From the NCBI RefSeq assembly GCF_900240295.1, contig NZ_OEQB01000008.1, forward strand, positions 43,528-107,527: 64,000 bases of DNA, in the 5' to 3' direction. Below, piece by piece: positions 16,438 to 23,968 of the stretch. The notes under the pieces were generated by a model. That model did not search any database. It was not told the origin of the DNA and saw only the letters and a list, made by a program, of their open reading frames with translations. The translations under genes and the position numbers were made by a program. Each line of letters opens with the position of its first letter. Positions within the stretch are counted from its first letter, which is position 1. The stretch is from Megasphaera vaginalis (ex Bordigoni et al. 2020). Lineage in GTDB: Bacteria > Bacillota > Negativicutes > Veillonellales > Megasphaeraceae.

Positions 16438-16491
16438 AGTCTTAGTATACAATAAATAGCGCAAGTATTCCAGCAAAGGAGCGTGAGTGGC

Positions 16492-17436
16492 ATGCAATTG
16501 TATTCGCAGACACCGCTAATTGAATTATTCAGTCAACATGCACAGGGCCGCAAGGTGGCGGTAAAAATGGATGCCTGGCAGCCGTCGGGATCGTTTAAAC
16601 TGCGCGGTATGGAACGACTGTGCAGGCAGGCTGTAGCTGACGGAGCGGCTTGTCTCATTTCTTCATCGGGAGGCAACGCCGGTCTCTCCGCAGCCTATGT
16701 CGGTCATAAGTTAGGGATACCGGTTACTGTCGTCGTGCCGAAATCGACGGATCAGGAGACTGTTGCACTGCTGCGTGCACAGGGAGCGGAAGCCATTATT
16801 TATGGTGACGTCTGGGATGAAGCCGATGCCTATGCGCGGGAACTTTTGGCAAATCGACAGGGCGCTTATATCCCGCCTTTCGATCATCCTCTTCTTTGGC
16901 AAGGACACGCAACACTCGTCGATGAATTAAAAGAACAATGTGACAGCCAGCCTGACTGTATTATCCTTTCCGTAGGGGGCGGCGGTTTATTCTGCGGCGT
17001 CATGGAAGGGCTGATTCGCAATGGTTGGACAGACACGGTTGTTATTGCGGTGGAAACAGAAGGAACAGCGTCCTTAGCCGCCGCAGTCAAGGCAGGTCAT
17101 TTGGTAGCGCTTAACGGCATTCATTCGGTGGCGACCAGTCTCGGCGCGCAGAAAGTGGCCCAACAGGCTTTGGATTATGCGCTGCAATATCGGGTTGTCC
17201 CTTGTATTGTCAGTGACGCCGCCGCGGTGCGGGCCTGCCTTCGCTTTGCCGATGAGTGCCGTACCTTGGTGGAACCGGCTTGCGGCGCTTCTTTGTCTGT
17301 CGTGTATGATAATTTACCGCTGTTGAAGCCATATAAAAATATTGTTGTAGAAGCCTGCGGCGGCTCTAAAATCAGTTTGAAAAAGCTTCTTCATTATCAA
17401 AAAGTCTACGGGCTGGAAAGGTCCGAAAAGAATTAG
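16492..17436 (+). CDS. PLP-dependent serine/threonine dehydratase-like enzyme
   Basis: The 314-residue protein is a fold-type II pyridoxal-phosphate enzyme. The cofactor lysine is in PSGSFKLRG near residue 41, the substrate/phosphate loop SSSGGNAGLSAA near 63, and the glycine loop SVGGGGLFCG near 163. A Cys in VEACGGSK near the C-terminus is where eukaryotic-type serine dehydratases have their second PLP contact. Such enzymes deaminate L-serine or L-threonine to the 2-oxo acid. ATG 16492 is ten bases after AAAGGAG; GTG 16483 is too close. The divergent XRE-cupin regulator probably controls it. Substrate is inferred. Confidence 0.8.
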   Translation: MQLYSQTPLIELFSQHAQGRKVAVKMDAWQPSGSFKLRGMERLCRQAVADGAACLISSSGGNAGLSAAYVGHKLGIPVTVVVPKSTDQETVALLRAQGAEAIIYGDVWDEADAYARELLANRQGAYIPPFDHPLLWQGHATLVDELKEQCDSQPDCIILSVGGGGLFCGVMEGLIRNGWTDTVVIAVETEGTASLAAAVKAGHLVALNGIHSVATSLGAQKVAQQALDYALQYRVVPCIVSDAAAVRACLRFADECRTLVEPACGASLSVVYDNLPLLKPYKNIVVEACGGSKISLKKLLHYQKVYGLERSEKN

Positions 17437-17463
17437 GCCCCTTTATTTTCAAGGTTGCCGTGA

Positions 17464-17503
17464 GAACGGCAGGCACAAAGAAATTTTGCCTGCTGTTCTT
17501 TTT
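17464..17503 (+). terminator. Terminator after the dehydratase-like gene
   Basis: GAACGGCAGGCA pairs with TGCCTGCTGTTC (one G-U) and is followed by TTTTT. Confidence 0.8.
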
Positions 17504-17574
17504 GCTGCTGATAGAGCTCTCTCTCTCTGTACCGTGTGAATACCGCCTGTGTTCATAGCACGATCCGGTCATGC

Positions 17575-18432
17575 TTACAGCAAAAGGGCTTGCTCCAGTT
17601 TTTGCGGTACCGTATTTGGATTGCGCGTAATGTAGTAGCTGTCGACTTGAGGCGGCGCAAAATCAAGCAGGGGAATTGAACGAAGGCGGCGCTGAATGAG
17701 TTCTTCTTCAATCAAGCTTTCTGGCAGAAAGGTATAGCCAAGGCCGGCGGCAACGTATTGGGGCAGCTTCGTACTGTTGTCTATTTCTATGGGAAAACGA
17801 TGATGTTTGGGGAAAAGGTCGCGAATGTAAAGGCCGACGCCTTGCAGGGCGAAATTGCAGAATAAGTAATCGATTGTCTGCAGATCGCGCTGGTAAATGC
17901 CGTTTCTGTATTCATCATTGGCGGCGGCGCAGACGAGGTGCATCGTGTCACAGTGGTAGGGGCGACAGATAAAGCCTTCTTTGTATAGAGACGTGAAAGA
18001 AAAAACGGCGTCAAGAAGACCGCTTTGCAGCATTTCCAACATTTCCTTCGTATGACTGATCGTAATTTCAACAGAGACAGGCGGTTTTGCCGTCAAATAG
18101 GCAAGCAATTTCTTTTGCAAGTGACATTCATAGATCGTATTGGTCGTTCCCAGACGAATCTGCCGCGTATAGGCAGGTGCCAACTGTAATTCCTGCAGGG
18201 CCTTTATTTCCAATTCGACAAAGCGTTGCGCGTAGTCGAGGAATGTGTTTCCTTCTCTCGTCAGTTCTACTTGTTTGTGGTTGCGCGTGAATAAGGCCGT
18301 ACCCAGTTCCGATTCCAGATCGCGGATCCGATTTGTAACTGTCGATTGGGCAACGAAAAGTTGTTGGGCTGTTTTGGTAAAATTTTTGATCTGCGCCAGC
18401 GTAATAAAGGTGCGCAGCGTGATTGTATCCAT
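17575..18432 (-). CDS. LysR-family regulator divergent from lysA
   Basis: A 285-residue LysR-type protein with the N-terminal helix-turn-helix (LRTFITLAQIKNFTKTAQQL, VAQSTVTNRIRDLESELG) and an effector-binding domain. GAGGTATG precedes the ATG. It is transcribed away from a diaminopimelate decarboxylase gene with 161 bases between the two starts, the same arrangement as lysR-lysA in Escherichia coli, so control of lysA is plausible. Direct evidence of the effector is absent. Confidence 0.88.
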   Translation of the reverse strand: MDTITLRTFITLAQIKNFTKTAQQLFVAQSTVTNRIRDLESELGTALFTRNHKQVELTREGNTFLDYAQRFVELEIKALQELQLAPAYTRQIRLGTTNTIYECHLQKKLLAYLTAKPPVSVEITISHTKEMLEMLQSGLLDAVFSFTSLYKEGFICRPYHCDTMHLVCAAANDEYRNGIYQRDLQTIDYLFCNFALQGVGLYIRDLFPKHHRFPIEIDNSTKLPQYVAAGLGYTFLPESLIEEELIQRRLRSIPLLDFAPPQVDSYYITRNPNTVPQKLEQALLL

Positions 18433-18484
18433 GGCACATACCTCGTCATTCGAATATCAAATCAATCTTATTGATATAATCTAT

Positions 18485-18514
18485 TTTACAAATTACCTTG
18501 CACTATTATATAAT
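18485..18514 (+). promoter_or_regulatory. Candidate lysA promoter
   Basis: TTTACA, 18 bases, TATAAT, about 80 bases before the lysA start and between the divergent LysR gene and lysA. Confidence 0.5.
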
Positions 18515-18593
18515 AAACGTGAAAAAGAGACAAGAATGGATGGATATAAGGGAAAGAGTTGCAGGTTTTTGCAGAAAGGATGGAATCGTTGTC

Positions 18594-19847
18594 ATGAATG
18601 AAAAGAAAGTGCCTTTTACGGAAACGCAGATTCGCGAGATTATAAAGCAATATCCGACGCCTTTTCATATTTACGATGAAAAAGCGATTATTGATAATGT
18701 CCGTAAGCTGATCAATGCTTTTTCTTGGGCGTATGACTTCAAAGAATATTTTGCTGTCAAGGCGACGCCGAATCCGTATATCATGCGCCTGCTCCAAAAT
18801 GAAGGCGTAGGTGCGGACTGCAGTTCTTTGCCGGAATTGATTCTTTGTGAAAAGGTCGGCATCGGCGGCAGAGATATCGTTTTTTCATCAAATGATACGC
18901 CGTACGAAGAGTATCAAAAGGCATTGGAAATGGGTGCGTTGATCAATTTAGATGATATTTCGCTGATTGATTACTTGGAAGAAAACGGGCCGTTGCCGGA
19001 ATGGATGTGTGTCCGCTATAATCCCGGCCCGTTGTTGCAGGGCGGCAATGATATTATCGGTGTGCCGGAAGAGGCTAAATACGGTATGACGCGGGAGCAA
19101 ATCTTTGAAGCTCTCACGATTCTTCAGACGAAAGGCGTAAAGCATTTCGGCCTGCATACGATGGTCGTGTCCAATGAACTCAATGCCGGCGGCCTGATTC
19201 ATACGGCCAAAATGATGTTTGAATTAGCTGCCGAAGTTCATCACACTTTGGGCATCGATATTGAATTCCTCGATTTCGGCGGCGGTATCGGACTGCCGTA
19301 TCGTCCGGAAGAAAACTTTGTCGATTACGCTGAACTCAGCGCCGGTATTCGGCGGTATTTTGAAGAGATTATGGAGCCTGTCGGACTTCACCGAACGCGC
19401 ATTTCCTTCGAATGCGGCCGCGCTATTACGGGGCCTTACGGGTATTTGGTGACGACGGCGATTCACCATAAGCATATTTGGAAAGAATATATCGGCGTCG
19501 ACGCTTCTATGGCCAACTTAATGCGTCCCGGCATGTACGGTTCTTACCATCATCTGACGGTTATGGGAAAAGAAGAAGCGCCTCTCGATCATGTTTATGA
19601 CGTTACCGGATCGCTTTGCGAAAATTGCGATAAATTTGCAATTGACCGTAAGTTGCCGAAAATCGAAGACGGTGATATCCTGGCTATTCACGATACCGGG
19701 GCGCACGGTCATTCGATGGGATTTAATTATAACGGCAAGCTCCGTTCGGCAGAACTGTTGCTTCATGAGGATGGTACGGTGACGCAGATCCGCCGTGCGG
19801 AAACCGTTGATGATCTTTTTGCCACAATCGATTTTTCCGCGTTATAA
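18594..19847 (+). CDS. lysA: Diaminopimelate decarboxylase-family enzyme
   Basis: The 417-residue protein belongs to the alanine-racemase-fold (type III) PLP decarboxylases. The Schiff-base lysine is Lys56 in FAVKATPNPY. The glycine-rich phosphate site is LDFGGGIGLPY, and the substrate cysteine motif is GSLCENCDKFA, followed by DTGAHGHSMGFNYNG. It decarboxylates meso-diaminopimelate to lysine. Several starts are possible; ATG 18594 fits the family N-terminus although its AAAGGA is 13 bases away, while ATG 18540 would add 18 residues. The FxxxCxxC context differs somewhat from canonical LysA, so a related D-amino-acid or carboxynorspermidine-type decarboxylase cannot be fully excluded. Confidence 0.85.
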   Translation: MNEKKVPFTETQIREIIKQYPTPFHIYDEKAIIDNVRKLINAFSWAYDFKEYFAVKATPNPYIMRLLQNEGVGADCSSLPELILCEKVGIGGRDIVFSSNDTPYEEYQKALEMGALINLDDISLIDYLEENGPLPEWMCVRYNPGPLLQGGNDIIGVPEEAKYGMTREQIFEALTILQTKGVKHFGLHTMVVSNELNAGGLIHTAKMMFELAAEVHHTLGIDIEFLDFGGGIGLPYRPEENFVDYAELSAGIRRYFEEIMEPVGLHRTRISFECGRAITGPYGYLVTTAIHHKHIWKEYIGVDASMANLMRPGMYGSYHHLTVMGKEEAPLDHVYDVTGSLCENCDKFAIDRKLPKIEDGDILAIHDTGAHGHSMGFNYNGKLRSAELLLHEDGTVTQIRRAETVDDLFATIDFSAL

Positions 19848-19861
19848 ACAGGTATTGCAGC

Positions 19862-19902
19862 AGAGTCTGCCGTAGGTAAAGTATACGGCAGACTCTTTTT
19901 TT
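19862..19902 (+). terminator. lysA terminator
   Basis: AGAGTCTGCCGTA and its complement form a 13-bp stem followed by seven T. Confidence 0.92.
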
Positions 19903-19982
19903 GTCCGGTTTTGTATGCCTCTTGCAGGAAAATGTGATAAGATACTGGTATCATCAGTTGCCGCCGGAAGGAGAGAGGAGCA

Positions 19983-20519
19983 TTGATCCAGTTATATACC
20001 TTGTTTACAGGATTCCAAATTACGGTAGCCGTCGTTTTGTTCCTGTATGTATGCCGGTTTCGCCGGCAGTGCATCTGCTCCGTGTGGACTTTTTTTTCTG
20101 CTCACGTTATGTATTTACTTTGGGCTGCAGCGATTATTTGTTATTATGCCCAGGCTTTATTTATGACGCTTTTGTGGTTTCTTCTCGGCGTGTTGATCGG
20201 TGGCGCAGTTTCCTTTTATCATCGCGATAAATTACCGCATTTTCGTTATTTTGCCGATATCGGAAAATTGCAATGCCCGCCTTTGAAGGGGACGCCGCTT
20301 TTTTATGCAAGTTGGCTTTTCTTTTTTATTGCCATTCAGGTATTTGCTTTTTATTATCCTCTGTATCTGTTGTCGTGGCTTATCCAGATCGGTCTTGGCA
20401 CCGTTACCGGATTTTTTACCGGACTTTTATGGGGATGCGGCATAGCGTCTTTTTTTAGGGCCTCTTGGGAAGAGATTTCGCTGTATCACGAATTGGTTGA
20501 AATGGAAGGAGACGAGTGA
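19983..20519 (+). CDS. Polytopic membrane protein, unknown
   Basis: The 178-residue product is almost entirely hydrophobic, with about five predicted membrane spans (first at residues 5-22, then around 38-60, 62-78, 106-125 and 130-155) and a short acidic C-terminal tail. The TTG at 19983 follows AAGGAGAGAGGAG. It ends one base before niaR, so the two are co-transcribed and may be translationally coupled. A role in niacin handling is possible from context, but I recognise no transporter family. Confidence 0.7.
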   Translation: MIQLYTLFTGFQITVAVVLFLYVCRFRRQCICSVWTFFSAHVMYLLWAAAIICYYAQALFMTLLWFLLGVLIGGAVSFYHRDKLPHFRYFADIGKLQCPPLKGTPLFYASWLFFFIAIQVFAFYYPLYLLSWLIQIGLGTVTGFFTGLLWGCGIASFFRASWEEISLYHELVEMEGDE

Positions 20520-20520
20520 A

Positions 20521-21036
20521 ATGGATGGAGAGGAACGCCGGCAGGAAATCGTCAGGCTTTTGTCGTCTTCGCCCAACGCGTTGACGGGAACGGCTTTATC
20601 CCGGCAGTGTCAGGTCAGCCGCCAGATTATCGTCGGCGATGTCGCCGTTCTGCGTGCGCAAGGAGTGCCGATCATTTCCACACCGCGCGGATATCAGATG
20701 CTGACGTCGGCACATGGCCGCGTCCGGCGCGTTTTTGTCTGCTGTCATGGCGCCGACAAAATGAGGCAGGAATTAGAAGCCATTGTCGACAACGGCGGTA
20801 TCGTTCATAATGTTGTCATTGAGCATGATGTGTACGGTAATTTGGAAGGCAGCCTGCATCTTCGTTCACGGCGCGACGTTAACGCATATTTGCAGCGCAT
20901 GGCCGAGGCCAACGCCGAACTGCTCAGCAAGATCAGCGGCGGTATTCATACCCATTTGGTCGAGGCCGCTACGGAAGGAGAGTTGCGCGCCATTGAAGCG
21001 GCTCTGCGCCGAAGCGGTGTCTTATATGAGGATTGA
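20521..21036 (+). CDS. niaR: NiaR-type niacin-responsive repressor
   Basis: The 171-residue protein has an N-terminal HTH_11 domain (RRQEIVRLLSSS, LSRQCQVSRQIIVGDVAVLRAQ) and a C-terminal 3H domain with the three conserved His regions (CCHGADK, NVVIEHDVYGNL, SGGIHTHLVEA). NiaR (YrxA) represses niacin uptake and NAD synthesis genes when bound to niacin. The next gene is an MFS transporter of the NiaP type preceded by a palindromic site, which fits that role closely. Confidence 0.88.
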   Translation: MDGEERRQEIVRLLSSSPNALTGTALSRQCQVSRQIIVGDVAVLRAQGVPIISTPRGYQMLTSAHGRVRRVFVCCHGADKMRQELEAIVDNGGIVHNVVIEHDVYGNLEGSLHLRSRRDVNAYLQRMAEANAELLSKISGGIHTHLVEAATEGELRAIEAALRRSGVLYED

Positions 21037-21051
21037 CGGGCAACGGGAAGT

Positions 21052-21081
21052 AAAGCAACAGGAATTCCTGTTGCTTTTTTT
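21052..21081 (+). terminator. niaR terminator
   Basis: A perfect 26-base palindrome (arms AAAGCAACAGGAA and complement) followed by TTTTTT. Its T tract overlaps the -35 of the niaP promoter. Confidence 0.85.
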
Positions 21082-21130
21082 GTTTTTTCTGCTATAATTT
21101 GTATTGTTTACAGTTGTCATGACAGATGTA
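21071..21130 (+). promoter_or_regulatory. niaP promoter with NiaR-type operator
   Basis: TTGCTT (21071), 16 bases, TATAAT (21093-21098). Starting a few bases past the expected transcription start is the palindrome TACA-N2-TGTCATGACA-N2-TGTA (21109-21130), containing the TGTC/GACA half sites seen in NiaR operators. A repressor there would block initiation or early elongation. Confidence 0.7.
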
Positions 21131-21149
21131 TATATAGGGAGATGAACGT

Positions 21150-22484
21150 ATGATTTTAGAACGATTGGAAGCTTTGCCTGTTGGTACGTTTCATTACAAA
21201 CTGCTGACTGTTGCCGGCCTGGGGTGGCTTTTTGATTCCATGGACACGGGGCTGATCGCGTTTGTCCTGCCGGTTCTGGCCAAGGATTGGCAGCTGGCGC
21301 CGGCACAAATGGGATTTATTGGCAGCATCGGGCTCATCGGTATGGCTCTCGGTGCCGTTGTGGCCGGAACAATGGCCGACCGCTTCGGGCGGAAACAGAT
21401 CTTTACGGCGACAATTCTGTTGTATAGCGTGGCTACCGGCCTTTGCGCGCTGGCCTGGAATTACGAAACGCTTTTACTTTTCCGTTTTCTCGTCGGCTTC
21501 GGGCTGGGAGGAGAACTGCCTGTAGCGGCAACGTTGATTACGGAATATTCACCGGCACGGGTTCGGGGACGTTTTCTGGTCCTTCTGGAAAGTTTTTGGG
21601 CCGTCGGCTGGATCGCCGCGGCGCTTATTGCCTATTTTTTCATTCCTCTTTATGGGTGGCGCTGGGCGTTTGCCTTGGGGGCTTTACCTGCTCTCTATAC
21701 CTTCGTGATCCGCATTCATATGCCGGAGTCGGTGCGTTATTTGCTGAAAAAAGGTGATTTTGAAAAGGCGAAGACGATTGTTCGGGAATTGGAAACACGT
21801 CTTCAGGTACCGTCTCAGCCGTTTGCGGCGGAAGCCGCTTATGAGCCTGAGGAAGCGTCCTTTTCCCTGCTCTGGTCACGGCAGTTTCGCCGCCGTACCT
21901 GTATGTTATGGTTGGCCTGGTTCGGCATCGTTTTCAGTTACTACGGCATTTTCATGTGGCTGCCGTCCTTGGTGTACCAGCAAGGCTTTACTGTCGTCAA
22001 GACCTTTTCCTACGTATTGGTCATGACTTTGGCGCAATTACCGGGATATTATGCGGCTGCCTGGCTCGTTGATTTTATTGGTCGTCGGTATACGCTGTCC
22101 TTGTTTCTTTTAGGAAGCGGCGTTGCCGGATATTTTTTCGGTCATGCCGCGACGGCTGTCGCTCTGATGGGATGGGGCGCAGTCATGTCTTTTTTCAATC
22201 TCGGCGCCTGGGGCGTTATCTATGCCTATACGCCTGAATTATATCCGACACGAATACGCGCTCTCGGCAGCGGCTGGGCCGCCGGATTTGGCCGCATCGG
22301 CGGCATGACGGCGCCTCTCCTGGTTGGCGAGATGATTGCGGCAGGAGCACAGATGACGACGGTGTTTTATCTGTTCGCCGCAGTCTTTGTTGCCGTTTCC
22401 TGCATCGTCTTTTCGTTGGGAGTGGAAAGCAAGCAAAAGGATTTGGAAAGCATTTCTGCCGATCTCTGCCACAATCAAAAATAA
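21150..22484 (+). CDS. niaP: MFS transporter, probable niacin permease NiaP
   Basis: The 444-residue protein has 12 predicted membrane helices and the MFS signatures ADRFGRKQIF after helix 2 and PARVRGRFLVLLE in the first half. The opening LGWLFDSMDTGLIAFVLPVL is typical of the sugar-porter-like group that contains NiaP. Niacin as substrate is inferred from adjacency to niaR and the operator upstream. A related aromatic acid/H+ symporter function is the main alternative. Confidence 0.82.
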   Translation: MILERLEALPVGTFHYKLLTVAGLGWLFDSMDTGLIAFVLPVLAKDWQLAPAQMGFIGSIGLIGMALGAVVAGTMADRFGRKQIFTATILLYSVATGLCALAWNYETLLLFRFLVGFGLGGELPVAATLITEYSPARVRGRFLVLLESFWAVGWIAAALIAYFFIPLYGWRWAFALGALPALYTFVIRIHMPESVRYLLKKGDFEKAKTIVRELETRLQVPSQPFAAEAAYEPEEASFSLLWSRQFRRRTCMLWLAWFGIVFSYYGIFMWLPSLVYQQGFTVVKTFSYVLVMTLAQLPGYYAAAWLVDFIGRRYTLSLFLLGSGVAGYFFGHAATAVALMGWGAVMSFFNLGAWGVIYAYTPELYPTRIRALGSGWAAGFGRIGGMTAPLLVGEMIAAGAQMTTVFYLFAAVFVAVSCIVFSLGVESKQKDLESISADLCHNQK

Positions 22485-22518
22485 GCATGTCGTTTTATAA
22501 ATGACATTTGTCCTTTCC

Positions 22519-22547
22519 TTGACAGATGGCAGACGGCTGGATATAAT
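22519..22547 (+). promoter_or_regulatory. Promoter of the serine operon
   Basis: Consensus TTGACA, exactly 17 bases, TATAAT. Transcription should begin near 22554, at the 5' end of the T-box leader. Confidence 0.85.
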
Positions 22548-22553
22548 AAGAAG

Positions 22554-22846
22554 AAATTATGAAAACGCTATGAGGGAGAAGCAAATTGCCATTCTTTTCA
22601 GAGAGCTGCCGGTCGCTGTGAGGCAGCATGACGGTGAGGCGTTCCACTCCGGAGCGGCAAATGATGAATTTGACGGGTATGCCCGGTACAGCTGGCAAAG
22701 ATGGCCGTACGGCAAGTTGGGTGGCAACGCGGGAAATAGGTTCTCGTCCCTTTTCAGGGGCGAGAACTTTTTGTTTCCAGTACGGCAAATTGGGTGGTAC
22801 CGCGAGATGGAGAAGCTCGTCCCAAAGGGACGACTTCTCCGTTTTT
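22554..22846 (+). promoter_or_regulatory. T-box leader (tRNA-Ser) with duplicated antiterminator/terminator module
   Basis: A stem I region (about 22560-22660) is followed by two T-box units. Unit 1 has GGGTGGCAACGCGG (22719-22732) and a terminator with arms GTTCTCGTCCC/GGGGCGAGAAC and five T (22740-22772). Unit 2 has GGGTGGTACCGCGA (22792-22805) and a terminator GGAGAAG..TCGTCCC / GGGACGACTTCTCC plus TTTTT (22809-22846). Both units begin with GTACGGCAA(G/A)TTGGG, so one arose by duplication. Only one stem I is visible. A likely serine specifier is TCC at 22643-22645, followed by A. Uncharged tRNA-Ser should allow read-through into serC. Confidence 0.9.
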
Positions 22847-22872
22847 AATTTTTTCTGAAGAGGTGTCAGGGT

Positions 22873-23946
22873 ATGGAACGAGTTTATAACTTTAATGCCG
22901 GACCGTCGGCGATGCCGCTCTCCGTCTTGCAGACAGTACAACGCGATTTTCTCGATTTCAATCATACCGGTATGAGTATCGTTGAAATCAGTCATCGCAG
23001 TGCGGCCTATCAGGAACTGCAGGCCGATACGATTGCGCTGCTGAAAAAGGTGATGCGTATTCCCGACGGGTACCACATCGTCTTTCTGCAAGGCGGCGGC
23101 AGCATGCAATTTCTGATGCATGGCGCCAATTTCCTGAAACGGCGCGGCGCGTATGTCAATACCGGCGTTTGGGCAACGAAAGCGATGGAAGCTGCCGCCT
23201 TTTTCGGGCCGGTCTATGAAGCGGCCAGCGGTAAAAAGGAAGATTTCGGAAGGATACCGGAAATCGACGCGATTCACCTTCAAAACGATACGGATTATCT
23301 TTATATTACGTCCAATAATACGATTTACGGAACGGAATGGCAACAGTATCCGCATCTCGGACTGCCGCTCATCTGCGATGCGTCGAGTGATTTTCTGGCG
23401 CGCCCCGTTCATGTGGCCGATTTTGATTTACTGTATGCAGGGGTGCAGAAAAATGTCGGACCTGCCGGCGCCGTTGTCGCGATCATAAAGGATACGCTGC
23501 TGCAGCAGGCGCGAACGGATATTCCCGTAATGCTGCAATATCGAACCTTTGTCGAACATGATTCGACGTATAATACACCGCCTGTTTTCGCCATTTATTT
23601 TGTCAATCAAGTTTTGCATTGGATCGACCGGAACGGCGGTCTGACGGCGATGGAAATGCGCAATCGGCAAAAAGCGGCTATCGTTTACGATGCCATTGAC
23701 CGGAGTAACGGTTTTTACCGCGGTCATGCCGCCGTTAATTCGCGCAGTTTAATGAACGTAACTTTCCGGTTGGCGACGCCGGAATTGGAAAAGGCCTTCG
23801 TTGCCGCCGGCGCGGCGCGGCGGCTTATCGGCCTGAAAGGCCATCGTTCGCTTGGCGGCTGCAGAGCGTCGATTTATAACGCCGTCACCGTGGAGGCTTG
23901 TGAAGTGCTGGCGGAATTTATGGACGAGTTCCGCAAGAGACGGTAG
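22873..23946 (+). CDS. serC: Phosphoserine aminotransferase
   Basis: SerC transaminates 3-phosphohydroxypyruvate with glutamate to O-phosphoserine. The 357-residue protein begins VYNFNAGPSAMP, binds PLP through Lys near residue 192 in GVQKNVGPAG, and ends with the GHRSLGGCRASIYNA motif. GAAGAGGTG precedes the ATG by seven bases. First structural gene after the T-box. Confidence 0.97.
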   Translation: MERVYNFNAGPSAMPLSVLQTVQRDFLDFNHTGMSIVEISHRSAAYQELQADTIALLKKVMRIPDGYHIVFLQGGGSMQFLMHGANFLKRRGAYVNTGVWATKAMEAAAFFGPVYEAASGKKEDFGRIPEIDAIHLQNDTDYLYITSNNTIYGTEWQQYPHLGLPLICDASSDFLARPVHVADFDLLYAGVQKNVGPAGAVVAIIKDTLLQQARTDIPVMLQYRTFVEHDSTYNTPPVFAIYFVNQVLHWIDRNGGLTAMEMRNRQKAAIVYDAIDRSNGFYRGHAAVNSRSLMNVTFRLATPELEKAFVAAGAARRLIGLKGHRSLGGCRASIYNAVTVEACEVLAEFMDEFRKRR

Positions 23947-23968
23947 GGAGCATAAGGAGGTAAAGGAA

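Noticed and set aside
22495..23412. A 305-residue minus-strand frame over the T-box and serC
   Set aside because: It crosses a clear T-box RNA and the conserved serC gene on the other strand.
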